From contig NC_063263.1 in NCBI RefSeq assembly GCF_019578655.1, forward strand, positions 12,709,001 through 12,773,000: DNA of 64,000 nt. The letters run 5' to 3'. Positions 29,801 through 42,120 of this stretch are shown here, piece by piece. The DNA is from Ricinus communis. Taxonomy: Eukaryota > Streptophyta > Magnoliopsida > Malpighiales > Euphorbiaceae. Within the stretch, counting starts at the first letter, position 1. Every line of letters begins with the position of its first letter. A program made the translations under genes and the position numbers. The notes under the pieces are model-generated. The model made no database searches, had not been told where the DNA came from, and saw nothing but the letters and a program-made list of their open reading frames with translations.

Positions 29801-31902
29801 CTAAATCCAGGACCAGCATTGATGATGAACATTTGGTGGAGTGTCTGCATTGATTAAAGAAGCATGAAAAATCACTTTGGAATTTGACTTAAATTGAGCT
29901 CCAGAACAGAAAGAGTGCACATCTCAGGATTCAATAAGGTAAGGTAAAATGTCCAAACCTCGGGGTAATTGTCACCATCAATCTTCTGGAGCCGCATGAT
30001 GAGATCCCGTGCACTCTTGGTGAAGTTCTTAAGACCCTGATTAATAAAGAATGAAAAGAAGAATGAATAGCCAGATATGCTGATACTCCAGATATATACT
30101 CTGCAATATTACATACTACATACCACGCCCTGAACATCTAATATTGTTGTGCTTGAATCTATATGCCTCTTTGCAGCAATGGTGCAAGCTGGAAACTTTA
30201 TTTTTAAGCTTTTCTCAAACTCTCTCACATGGTATTTTACATACCGGTCCATAGTTGTAACATGCATAAGTTTGTGGGGATCAACTTTTCCCAATCTTTC
30301 AATATAAACAGGTCTCCCATCTTTATCGACACCATGATTACCATGTGGGTAATACTTCAAAACTTCACTCAACTCTTTAAATTCAAAATCCTGAAAACAC
30401 AAAAGGACAGCGAACAAAATGATAGATGAAAAAGGATCAAGAGTAATAACAGAAATTTCAAGGAAATTATTAAATGTAGCACCTCTATAACAGTATCAGC
30501 ACCAAATTCCTTCCTCCACTGGAGCATATCAGCCCACATGTGCTTTGCTTTTTCAATGTCAAACTTCCTAGCTTTTAAGAACCTATGAGATGCAAAGGAC
30601 TTAAAATGTTACTTAAAATAAAGGTGACACAGGCAGTGTAAGAGCATGAAGTATAACATGAACCAGAACTGGAAAGCAGTGGAAATGATCGAGATGGAAT
30701 CGAACTATATATGAAAGAAAGCATCTCAAAATTATGATGGTTGCAGTGTTGAGGCATAAATGTTCATGACCAAACATTATTCACTAACAACCCAATGGCC
30801 ATGTTAAGTTGTTTTTCTTGTTAAGAAAATTGTAGCAATAATTCCAAACAATCACAGTTATTGTATAAAGATAAACAGAAAACATATGAAATTAGATGTT
30901 TGCACACCTCAACATCATATGGTAATCATCATGTCTTTCCGGTAATAATTCATCCATAATCAATGCCTGTCTGAATTCATCAACAGCTTGAAGTTCCTCA
31001 ACATCCCGAACATCCTCAATCGAAACAGAGCTAACTCTACCATCACTCTTTCTTCTATTACTCTTTTTCTTTAAAGAATGCTTGAATTTAGTGGATGCAT
31101 TAATTGCTTTCTTCTTCAGTGATCCAATTCTTGTTCGCCTCTCATCTTCAGAGTTCTCAAAATCGGATTTTCTCTCTCTTCTCTCATCGCTGCCCGAAAA
31201 CCCCTCAAAACCTGGAAATCGCCACATCAAAATTAAATAAACAGCCAAATAACAGAGCAATAAATTACATTGTGCATTAGTAGAACAAAAGACAGCTTGT
31301 AATACATGAATCAAAACTACCAAGCTTAACAATCCTAAGTTGCAACCAAGGACATATTAGACATTTCAAAAACATAATAAAAAGAACCGAAAAGACAATC
31401 ACTTCTCATGTAGCCTTACTTATCCAAATAAGAAATAATGAAGTTTTCACTATTTTTTTGGAATGTAGCATAAGTTATTAAATTTATTATATATTACAGC
31501 AAAATATAAATAAATTGGTCTCTAAAGCAAGTATATACGTTGATGAAATAGAGAACATGTGGTACAATCGCTGGAACTCTTGGCCAAATTTTTTATGCAT
31601 TCTAGGTTTCACACAATTCTAATAGTTTATGCCACAATTGAAAATCATGCTACATTTGAAGAATCGTAAGAGTTCTTTAATTTTTAGGTAATTAAAGCCT
31701 CTAACATATATCCTTCAACTTTCTCAGCAACCAAACAGTAAGAAACTACAGGAAAACCCTAAAATCAGCCAAAACAATAAATAAACCAAAAATACACACG
31801 CACAAAATAAATCAGAAGACAAAAACAGAACCACAAGACGTAAACAAGTACACTGAAATTAAACTCACAAGGTCTAGCAAAGCGATCCAGTGGGCCAGAC
31901 AT
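26852..31902 (-). CDS. Second Sec14-nodulin (SFH-type) phosphatidylinositol transfer protein, 14 exons
   Basis: Paralog of the gene at 20958-24616, on the other strand. Exons (high to low): 31869-31902, 30908-31211, 30483-30582, 30124-30390, 29959-30036, 29743-29844, 29602-29651, 29322-29421, 29112-29207, 28903-29016, 28356-28488, 27768-28168, 26969-27043, 26852-26872, giving 624 residues. Seen: an acidic/Arg-rich N-terminus, [20 protein letters not shown] ([12 protein letters not shown]), the Sec14 domain (about 150-325, [28 protein letters not shown]), a hydrophobic helix in the extension ([13 protein letters not shown]), a coiled coil, and a C-terminus AKFRKKKFCW typical of nodulin-domain Sec14 proteins. 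The last 21-base exon (KKKFCW and stop) is too short for ORF finding; it was located from the family C-terminus and an AG acceptor at 26873-26874. Retaining the last intron would give a different tail ending at 26939. Confidence 0.92.
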
Positions 31903-32320
31903 TTCCCGGCTTGTTTGCACGAAATTCGAGGCTTACTTATGAAGCTCTGCTGCTTATAACTGAACAATCAATCAACAGACACTACAAAATAACACCACAT
32001 TCTCATCAAAAACCCCCAATTCAACTGAAAATAGTAAGAGAATTAAAATAAAGATGAAATAATAATTAGAAGAAAAAAAAACTCACGAGGAGATAATTGT
32101 AGTGAGCACGGATCACGAGGGAGATCAGATGGTCATTAAATGCATAAAAGCAGGGAATTTTAAAGGGAGATCGATGTAACGGAAGATAATACAAATTTAT
32201 ATAAATAGGAATAAATAAGATTCGCCGATTAAACGACGGCGAAATGGGAGCGTTTTCTAGAGAGAGACAGAGAAGAGAAGGGAGTAGACAGAGAAAGTGA
32301 GAGTTGGATTTATAGGTGGC
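31903..32320 (-). promoter_or_regulatory. 5' UTR with probable intron, and core promoter, of the second Sec14-nodulin gene
   Basis: A minus-strand TATAAAT lies at 32308-32314. Below it come a CT-rich start region, a likely donor (CTC|GTGAGT) near 32087, and AG acceptors near 31950, suggesting a leader intron of about 135 bases. Inferred from signals. Confidence 0.45.
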
Positions 32321-32375
32321 GAACTAATTGGGTAAAAGGTGGGGCCAAGAGATGTATTGGGTTCGAGCCGAATTC

Positions 32376-32381
32376 CACGTG
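32376..32381 (-). promoter_or_regulatory. G-box (CACGTG) upstream of the second Sec14-nodulin gene
   Basis: A palindromic CACGTG inside CCACGTGTC lies about 62 bases upstream of the TATA box. This core is bound by bZIP and bHLH factors and resembles an ABA-response element. Function is inferred. Confidence 0.4.
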
Positions 32382-34099
32382 TCATTCGGACAGTGAAGAC
32401 GCTTCGTACATGTATACGAATCTTGCCGGCTGTTTTATTTTTGGATGTTACCAGTAATCATGCCATTGGCATTTTTAAGCTAATAATGAGATTTTTATTT
32501 ATCTTTTTCCATTTGTTTTGCTTTTATTTTCTTTTGAGAACTTTCTAAAAATTATTTTTAAAAAAAAATAATTAAAATATAATTATTTTTCAGTTATTTT
32601 GAATTATTTTATTAAAATATAATTATTTTTCAGTTATTTTTTAATTATTTTATTAAAATTTATAAAATGTAGTGGATAAAGAAAGGTTAACATAGGTAAA
32701 TTGGGAAATTTTCAAGGTTGACTTTGAAGACCACAGCAAACATAATTAATCATGATACAAGGGAGGAGAGACAAAATAAAGAACGAACATGAAACACTAA
32801 TAATAGCAGTAAATGCATGCATGGAAAGCATAAAAAAATTAAATAAAAAATCATCGCCGCGGGCGACGGTGCTAACTGGATGGAGCTCTCTGGCTGGGTG
32901 GAAGAGAACTAGAAGCCACAGGGAAAAAGCCAGCGCGTTCAGACATGGCCATGGTCATCCCTGCAAAGTTTTAAGTCAAAACTAATATAAGCTTCCTTTT
33001 CTCTTTTTTGTTTGTTTAATTTTTTTGCACTTAGGTAGCTGTCTTGATTGAATAGAAACAATTTTTGAGGAGTGGAGCCCATCAACAAATGGCAACTGAT
33101 TTTCTTAAAACTCAAGTAATTGATGGAGTAAAATCTAGGGTTTCTAATAATGAGAAGACTTGAAAACAACTTCCCATTTCAAAGTTATGGTTGCTGCCAC
33201 CACAAAAGTAGGCTCTTAACTGAACTTTCTTGATGGGTATTTTGGGGTCCTAATAATAAACCTCATTTTATGACAGTAATCTAAGGGTAATACTGAGGTA
33301 ATTATAAGTGTGTATTACCAAGAAAATTATTAGGTACATTAGTAATAAAGAAGAAAAAAAACATCAAATAGGTGAATAACAGAACTTTTCTAATAATTTG
33401 CAAGTAGAAAGATGGCAACTGCTACATAGGGTCCCAAAATAAAGAATGCGATTCACTTATCCATAAACATAAACAATTGATTAATTTTCTTTTAATTTGA
33501 CTTATGGCTTATGCCATGCTGTCCCTATTTTAATGCCAAAAGAAAAGAAACTGTCTTTTTATTGACAGTTGATACAAAAGTCAACTGCAATACAGTAGGG
33601 CATAAAAAATAGCACAACTCACCCAAATACAAACAGGTTCTGTAGTTGATATCGATGTCAACAATTTGTTGTATTGATAGAGATGACTCAGATGGGACAC
33701 TCTTTAGTTAAGTTGCTCTCTATTGTACTGGTGCATAATAATTTTTTTGATTTGCTGGCAGCTGAAAATACCACCATGGAAGAACGCCTAATTAAATACA
33801 TGAATCTCATTTTCTTTGTACATAAAATTTCACCATGTTCATAAATTGATTTCTTTTGATCCTGAAACATTACGTGTTGTCACCAAACCGTATAGAAATG
33901 GTACTTTCTGCTTTTGCTTTTAAATTAGAAGATTTAACGGAAAAATATTACAGTTTTTCCCAGGCAAGTTCAAAAGAAATCAACAGTAAGTGAATGGCAC
34001 AAAGAACAGTTGATAACCCAAAAAAATTCTTTCAAGCCAAAAATATGGATGTTTACAGAAGAGCAATGTAAATACCAATACCCCTCTTAATTCTGATAT
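32382..34099. other. Spacer between the BDP1 gene and the second Sec14-nodulin gene
   Basis: Holds distal promoter sequence of the Sec14-nodulin gene and, at the high-coordinate side of 34099, the 3' UTR of BDP1. Apart from the tandem repeat at 32571-32660, I see no gene. Small frames at 32752-33169 and 33688-33870 are not convincing. Confidence 0.55.
32571..32660. repeat. Two-copy 40-bp direct tandem repeat
   Basis: Copy one covers 32571-32610 and copy two starts at 32611. Both share the 20-base core AATTATTTTTCAGTTATTTT and differ by one substitution or small indel after it. Confidence 0.85.
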
Positions 34100-37000
34100 C
34101 TAAAATACACTTTTATATGAACTCCATATATCCAGGTCATCATCATCTTCATCATATTTTGAAGGACTATGAACTTCTTCATTTACATCTCCTTCCCGAT
34201 CTTCCACGGTTACATCCTCATACCGCTCAGATTTTGTTGTTTCCTGCTGCAAGCACATTGAAACATGAAATGATAAAACGTGAACATTCATAATATATAG
34301 AGACTAATTAGGATATGAACCCTGGATTGTAGATCACATTATAGATAACGCTGCATCACAAGTAGGACTAATTAAAGAAGTTTGCTACCGTTAGAAGATT
34401 AATCACCATTGTCATATCTAGACACTGTAACTGGACTTTCCTTAAACTTCTAAAATCAAGTATTTGTTACTTGCATGTCTCACTTAAAGAGCAGCAAGAT
34501 GAACATATCTCCATAACATAAAATAGTATCTACATCAATTCATAAGACAGCAGAGCCAAGAGTCATATGGTTGATAATAATGGTAACAATAACAAGGCCC
34601 ATTTTAATACATATATTAACCATAAGCTGCTGACAAGTCCGCTCTTCTATTGTAAAATTCAGGATACAAGAACCGTGATCATTACTCCAACTACTGAAAC
34701 TATTTAATTAAAATATCTCAATGCAGGAATAATATCAAATAATCACTTGGAACAATTTCAATGGGAACTACAGTGACCATCAATGTGCAGTCTCCAATTT
34801 ACAATCAATAGAATCTACCAGGCTGATCCGGATAACAAGTTAAGCCCAAAACTGACATGAATAAGTTAGAACAGTTAGTTCAATCTTTCCCTCATTTTCG
34901 CAAGTCAAATTATTCTACATGTATGCACAGATATATATAAATATGAATTCTCCTATAGAAAGATAGCATTATATAGCAAACATATCCACTCAACAGAACC
35001 TAGGGGAAATAATAAGATGCTTACATTAGTTTCAGGATTCAACTCTGCCTCCTCGTCTGTAACATCTACTGAAGCATCCCTGTTACACTCTTGTTCTGCC
35101 TGAGTAGCAACTTGTTGCAGCTGCTCAATCACTTTTTCAAAATGAGAATGATCTGCAAGATAAAATCACATTACAACAAAAACCTTCAGCATGGAAAATC
35201 TAGAACAAATTAGTTTAATCTAACTTTGGTTTTTCAATAATTTGCTTCCATAGAGTCCAACAAAAGCCCCATATGTTGGAGCTCCTTAAGCTCCCATCTT
35301 ATCTGTAAACAAGCTACAGCTTCACGCAATTAGATATCCTTGAGCTAGATAGAGTACATTAGTGCATACATTTTTAGCCTGTTTCTAATATCACGACATC
35401 AATGAACTTAGAAACACAGTTTAAGATGACTCTAAACTATGAAACAAGACCCAACCCCTGCCACCAATGACAGCCAATATAACCTCTCCAAGTGAACCTT
35501 ACCCTAGCATTCAACTAATGCAGGAAAACATCGTTTAATACATACCTTATTGTCCAATTCAAAGTAAATCTAGTGCGAATCTGTAGTAATCATGCTCATC
35601 TTAACTTCAATAATAAATCAGGATGGACATAGTGGAAAACAATATCACCTTTAGCACGATTGCGCAGAGCATCAGAAAGCCTTAATGGATGTTGACGTTC
35701 TTCCTTCTTATATTTCAACTTGATTTGATGACGTGTTCGTCCAGGAAAAAGCTGCTGTATCATTGATAGGTCGGTCCCAAACTGCTGAATTCCCTAAAGC
35801 ACAAAATGAGACATACATCGGTTGAAATATTAGACGCGCAGCAAATGCAGAACACCCCCAGTAAGGCATTCAAAAGAAAGAAGAGTCAAAAGAAGAAAAG
35901 TAAGGATTTAAAAGAAATCCTCAAACTGAAAAAGGCTATTTCCACCATCTCAAATTATAGTCTCAGGAAAGAAGAAGAGGAAGAATCTTCTGATTTATAT
36001 ACTGCATCCCACATTCTTTCTTGAGTACTCCAATCTCAATTCAGAGGCTATTTTATTGCCCATTATATCTCCCCATTTCCTATACATTCGGTTAAGCCAC
36101 CTGGCTGACCCATAGAGAAGCTTATTTTAAACTGAGAGCATTATCGATGCAGAAGCTAGAGGATTAGAAATAATGTAAAGTCTCCTAAATCAATAGAATG
36201 TTAGAAAATTGGGCCACAAAATAAATAAATAACAACCATAAAGAGAGAAAAAACATTCCTATGACAGGAATTTGATGGTATATCTCGTACTTGACAAACT
36301 TTAAAGTTCTGTAATGATTGAAAAGAAAAAACAATGAAACCAACCACTTGACCAACATAACAATACACCATTATGTCCCATGAACTTTTGGTGTCTATCT
36401 AGGAATGAACAATCATAGATGGATAGTCATCCCTTTTGCAATTAAGACATCACAGTGCAAAGCACCACTTGTCATTTTATTGGGCTCATTAGCACGAGAA
36501 GCAATGCTACAGATTCTGCTCGTCCAAAATAACATAAAGTTCAGATATAGATCAATAAGACTTGATAATACCAAACAGATACATATATTGAGGTTCTCTT
36601 CAGTAAAAAGTTCAAGGCATCATAGCTGATGTAAAATATAATCTATTACTGAATTTAGACTTAAAACCCACGTGTACCTCATAGAATAATTCTGTCTCTT
36701 GTTTCGACCATCTTGCAGTCGGTGTTTTGTCCATGAAGGAGTGGTAATTGAATAAGATATTTGATTGATCATTAATGTGTCCTCCAGATTGCTCTGAAGT
36801 AACAGTGTCCTCTTCATTATGAGAATCTTCCCCGTGGAAAGAGTTTGCAGTACTGCATGCAACCAAAAGTAGAAGTCAACATATACCATCACAATGACAG
36901 CCAAAAAAGGACTACTCGGCCAAGTGCTATTTTTGCAACACTAGCACGATTGAATAAAGATCTGAACATTAGCAGCAGCAATTGCTGATAATTTGATAAG

Positions 37001-37828
37001 AACCATGATTTGATATTATGAATTCTTCAAATCGAAATTATCAAAATAAATAAACAACTAATTTAGTTATCTGGAAACTTCTAAAAAACTTAAACCAGTA
37101 AAGTTACCATAGTGCAACCAAAAATATAATTACACAAAATATAGAAATTATCTTTTGCTGGAGGCTTTCCATGTGCATGAAACACAAGCAAGCAGTCCAT
37201 GGGAAAAACACTTGTAAAGAAAATGCAAGTAACCAAAACTGAAACCCAATTCATAATAATCTTACTTCTGATAGAGACATTTTAAGTTTCAATCTTTTCT
37301 TTCCTACATCCTTCCTGTTCTGTTTTAACAAAATCCAGTTATCTCAAAGTATTAAAATGGACCAGAACATTGCTGTATTATGCTCCATTTGTTTTTCTCA
37401 GTTCAGTAAAATAAGCATGCTTCATCACCTGAGGCAGGCCATCATTATATATAATTTAGTTTTCATCACTTTATTAGGAATAACAACTTTGTGCCTGAAG
37501 ATAAGAAGGCTAAAATTACAGATTAATACGCTATAGAAGTGTTTTTCTGACTTGATAAGAAAAGTATGATCCTGGCCAGTTTTTACAACCCAGCACCAAC
37601 TAAATAGAATCTTTAGGCTAAGAACACAGCTTATAATTAGGTAGACATGGCACTAGCAAAACATGAACCTGAATTTGCATATGAAAGCTTTAAATGGCCT
37701 TCTTCCCGCCAAAGTAGCTATTAAGAAGCCATTGATGAATTACCAAAGAATAAAGTACAAAAATCAGAAATAACATGACATGCAGAGAGCCAGAGAAACT
37801 GTTACATTTACACCCAAAATGGTGCATA

Positions 37829-37862
<34 letters not shown>

Positions 37863-40800
37863 TTTTGCAAACACGATTGCTTTCAGAATGCAATAAATAG
37901 CTCCTAAACATATAAGCCAACCACATATCCCTATTATCATAGATTTCTACCTTTGGTTGGTTGAAGCATTCTTTGATTCTTTTGCCTCTTTACTCTGCAA
38001 GAAAAAATAAATAAAGGTCATGCAGTGAAAATTAGAATGTAGCAATCCAAAAACACAAAATGAAGATGGGTAGCAAAGTTCTGTTGATGAACCAAATCAT
38101 GCTAACTTCTATAAAAAATGATAATAATAAGTGAGGAAGTAGAGCACATACAGCTAAGCTCTCCCTGTACCCTGCAAGCAAAATAATATCTCTGACAGGA
38201 AGCCTCTGAAAATCAATTTCATCCTCTGGCATGCTAAGCAAATCCTTCACTGCAAAACAGACCAAGACTAAGCAACAGAAAAATAAGAAATCATAATCTT
38301 TCTAATTGACTGACACAGAAATAATGAAATTACATCTGTTTTTCCTGCGGGTGGAATGAGAAAACTTCTTGCGTGGTTGTTGAGTTAATTGCTCTGATGC
38401 ATCAGTGTCTCTCTTCCGTCGTCTAACTGTTTTTCCCTCATCAGCTGCAGGTTTCTTCAGCTTTTCTGAAGCTCTTTTCTTGCGAGATTTATTTTCCAAT
38501 GCATCTTCATTATCATTATCTTCATCCACTCTATAATCATAATCACCATCTTCTTCATCCGCAATAGAATTACTAGAAGCTTTAGAAGGAAAGCCGTCAT
38601 TGTCACAAGCTTCATCCTCTGGCTCATCAACAAGTTGTGGAGCAGCAGTCCTTTTTCTCAGCTGCCTTGATGATTTACCACTTCCCCCCATCTCACCAGC
38701 TAATGAGGCTTCACCAAACTTCTGAGAAGAAATCAATAATGAAGATGATTTCCTTCTTCTACTCTTAGAATTCTGAGATAAATTGAAAAGTTAGGATGAG
38801 ATCAGCACAGCTTAGCAAAGCACTATAATCATCAGAAGTAATATTACCTCCTTCACAGCCTCTACAGGTAGATCTTCTTGGCACAAAACATTTGGGTCAC
38901 TGGAGCGAGAAGCTTCAGCAAGGTTTATCTGTTCCTCATTCAATAGAAACCCAGAAGTAGTAGCATCTGGTGAAATACAATTGCTAAAGCTCATGGATGA
39001 ATAGTCAAGAACATCATCAGACGGGAAGGTAGGAATTGAGCCCACATCCATGTACATAGTTTCAGAAGGTTCAAACTCAGCATTCGAAGAAGATGCGACA
39101 GAATCAACTGCATCTTGTGGAAGAGTGCTTACAGTAGATTTCTCCTTTCCAGTTTGCACCTTTTGTCTTGGCTGGAAATTTCTAGTATTATATTCTTAAA
39201 TCAATAAAGAATCAGTACACAACCAAAAAATATTAACAGAAGAATGTCCATAATGCACACAGCTAATTTTGAAAATACCAGAAATGGACTCAGATAAATT
39301 ATCAGGCCTTCCCAAATTAGAAAAAACCCCTGCTTCCTAAAATTAATACATAATAACTGAATCAATCGAAGCACTTTAAAAAGAAAAGTATTCTGGAATA
39401 CAGATCCTCACCTCCACCTCTGGTCTTCTGTTATCAGTCCAAATGGCTGCTTCATTACAGCTTACTGGATCTGGGAGATCCACACTACATGCCCCGAGTG
39501 CTGAAGAATTAACAGAATTTTGAGCTGGAAATCTAGATCCTTCCGTCTCCTCATTTGAAGAATGAACTGGAATTTCTGGAGGTAAAAAGAGAAACCTTCA
39601 CCATTGTTAATCATATAATAAGATGAAGACAACTCAAAAAGGTGATTCAAGAGGTTATTTAACTTCTCATAACTCACCTGTGCTACTTGGAGATTGGGTA
39701 ACAAGATCATGGATATATTCCAACCCTGAAAATATGTCTGTATTCTGGAAACAATAGGATTTATGAAAATGCAGTGAAAAACACCAGCAGAAGAAAAGGA
39801 AATAGACATAGCTTCTTTACCTCTCCCATTGATTTTGCCAATCCAAAATGCAGGTCTCTCGTAGCACCACCTAAATGCACCGCATCGGTAGAAAGTAATT
39901 GTGAAGAATTCACTAATCCGGAACTCATGACATCACTGGACAATAGAACTCCAAAATTCTTGTAGTCATCATTTCTCAATGACTCTTTGCTTACCAAGAT
40001 CTCCAAGGAATATAAGGATGACGGAACAGGATCTCTCAGTCTGCCATCTCCAGCATCAACAAATTTAGCAGGCTGCAGGTTATCCGACACATGGGAGACT
40101 AGACTAGCTTGCTCTTCCATTGTACTAGTAGAAGCAGCAATAGCAACTGTTTCAGAAGTTCCCTTTCTAGGTCGGGCCTTTGCTCGAGGTTGAAATTTGC
40201 CACCATTTCTCACTGAGCAGAAATCATTATAAACAATTAGCATAAGCCTATTAATATGATAAAAACTAAAGGTTTTGCGGAAGAGTATTAGTTACCACTG
40301 CTAATGGAAGGTGGGGGAAGAATATCAGCAAATGGGTCCAAATCAAGCTCCATCTCATTCACCTACAACCAGCATTAACTTTCAGCTTAAATAAATTCCA
40401 GTCATCTAATACAATATGCAACGGGCAGGATAAACAGACAATCAAAACCCATTTTTTGGGCTTCACCTCTGCATGGTCATCTTTGGAGATCATATCCTCT
40501 TTGGATTCAAGTTCATTGGGTGAAAGGTTAATTAATTTCAAGTTGCTGTCATCAGAAAATAGAACTTCACTGTCTCCCAATGGCTCGTTACTCTCAATTA
40601 TCTGTTCAGGAAAGGATGGGCCAACTGGGCCCATAGTCTTATCAAGGACATCAACGGACTGTACAGATGTTGTTGTATGAGAGTCAACCAAGGCTGTACC
40701 AAGTTGTACCTTTGTACAATTAGAGAGAGGTGAAGAAAATTGTGCAACATCAGGAATAATAACATGCCTTTATTTACCTTTATTTTCTGCAGCATCACAA

Positions 40801-41475
40801 ATACTGCCAGCAAATGCGTCCAGGTCAAGCTGTGAAGAATCTGTCTAAAATGAAAACAATTTCAGTGTGGTAATTAAACTTGTGAATATTCAGTTGCACT
40901 ATAATACTAAGAGAAAGGGGAAACATAAATATTTACCTTTTTTATTGACAGACAAGAATCTCCAGTTTTTCTATCAGACACTACAACCTTTAAAGGGAGG
41001 GCATCTGCGGAAGGCAGATCCTTTGATCTTCTGACAAGTTCTGTTAAATCTTTTAGCGGTTCACATTTCAGGTTTTCATCAGTTTTCTCCAGATGTTCTT
41101 CCCTTCCAGGTAATGTTGATGAAGCTGGAGAACTACTAGCTGGAATTGTCAATATATCATCCACATTATCAACGGACTGAGCAGACTGTTTTCGGTCCAA
41201 AGCAGTTGGTAAGGATGGCACATACTTTTCCTTGGCATTGGTTGGAAGAATAGAAGAAATAGATGCAGATGCTACCTTCTTTGGTCGTGGTTTGGCCCTC
41301 GGTTGAAACTTCCCACCAGCCCGAGCTGCAAAAGAATTTTATGTCAAACCCACATCTCATAGCAAGTGCAAAACCAAAATAGAGCGACAATGCAATGATT
41401 TCCTGGTAATCACTTACCATGGGCCAAAGCTGGTTCCGGAAGTACATCATCAAAAGGATCCCAATCAGAATCCAT
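34100..41475 (-). CDS. BDP1: TFIIIB subunit B'' (BDP1) homolog, 17 exons
   Basis: Nuclear subunit of TFIIIB, which places RNA polymerase III on tRNA, 5S and U6 genes. Coding exons (high to low): 41418-41475, 40937-41325, 40778-40844, 40467-40693, 40296-40362, 39821-40212, 39678-39744, 39412-39575, 39279-39336, 38848-39194, 38334-38772, 38152-38249, 37951-37994, 36678-36852, 35649-35793, 35025-35152, 34100-34246, giving 1003 residues. Seen: N-terminal repeats DPFDDVLPEP / DPFADILPPP and GGKFQPRAKPRPKK / GGKFQPRAKARPRK; a basic-acidic middle; a conserved lead-in (DLLSMPEDEIDFQRLPVRD, about 759-778); then the SANT/Myb domain (about 850-905, ARWSKQETELFYE, QFGTDLSMIQQLFPGRTRHQIK, with KYKKEERQHP), which is diagnostic for BDP1. 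The acidic C-terminus ends in a DDDD run. The last acceptor is a CAGCAG tandem, so one Gln is optional. The repeat-bearing N-terminal half is not shared with yeast or animal BDP1 as far as I know. Confidence 0.9.
37832..37860. repeat. (AT)n microsatellite in a BDP1 intron
   Basis: About 14 AT units in the intron between exons 13 and 14. Confidence 0.9.
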
Positions 41476-42120
41476 CAAATCTGTAATAGAATTGATATCT
41501 AGTGATGTTAGGTTTGAAAACCGTCTACACTAGTAATACTTTCTTCAAAAGATATGGATTTTTTTCTAATTTCAATTTTACTTTGTTAAAGACAATTTTT
41601 TATCGTCATATTTCTAATTAAAACTGCTACATTCTAAAGTTTGGTATCACACGACTTCCATCATATTACAAATCCTCGACACCAAATGTGTCAAAATCAT
41701 CCTTATTCAAGATAAGAATACACAGAGAAATATAAACTTTACATCAAATGTCAGCAAATTTAACATAAACTCAAACTGATTCTTTGAGCAAGTGATTAAA
41801 TGTACAAGCAGATTAAATGTCATAACCCAATCTAGCTTTGCATTAGAAAAACAAATATCAGCTCAGTGTAAATTGTACAAGCACATTTAATGTTATCAAT
41901 ATGTGCAAAAACACAAAATTAAAGGAAAAAAAAAAAACGAAAAAGCTCAAAAAAGAAATGCAAAGAAGCCGAAGAGAGAAAGAGTTGTTCACCTGGGTAA
42001 ATAACTCGCCAAAAAAATGACGTCTGGAGGAAGAGAGCGGCAGCCGGCTGGAGGAGGATGACGGCTGGAATCGTGACAGAAATTGGTGAAGGAGGACGAC
42101 GGCGGCTCAAGAAGTGGTGT
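41476..42120 (-). other. BDP1: 5' UTR of BDP1 with a leader intron
   Basis: An acceptor (TATTACAG) ends at 41481, five bases before the ATG. A good donor (CCAG|GTGAAC) at 41991-41992 gives an intron of about 512 bases. The first exon (about 41993-42120) is much richer in G and C than its surroundings and has no ATG, so it is taken as untranslated. Confidence 0.6.

Noticed and set aside
32355..32372. tRNA B-box-like sequence (GGTTCGAGCC)
   Set aside because: No matching A box, acceptor stem or anticodon stem could be drawn around it; it lies in a promoter.
33688..33870. Possible copia-type retrotransposon remnant on the minus strand
   Set aside because: A few residues recall the copia RNase H region, but no conserved motif is present and no long terminal repeats were seen.
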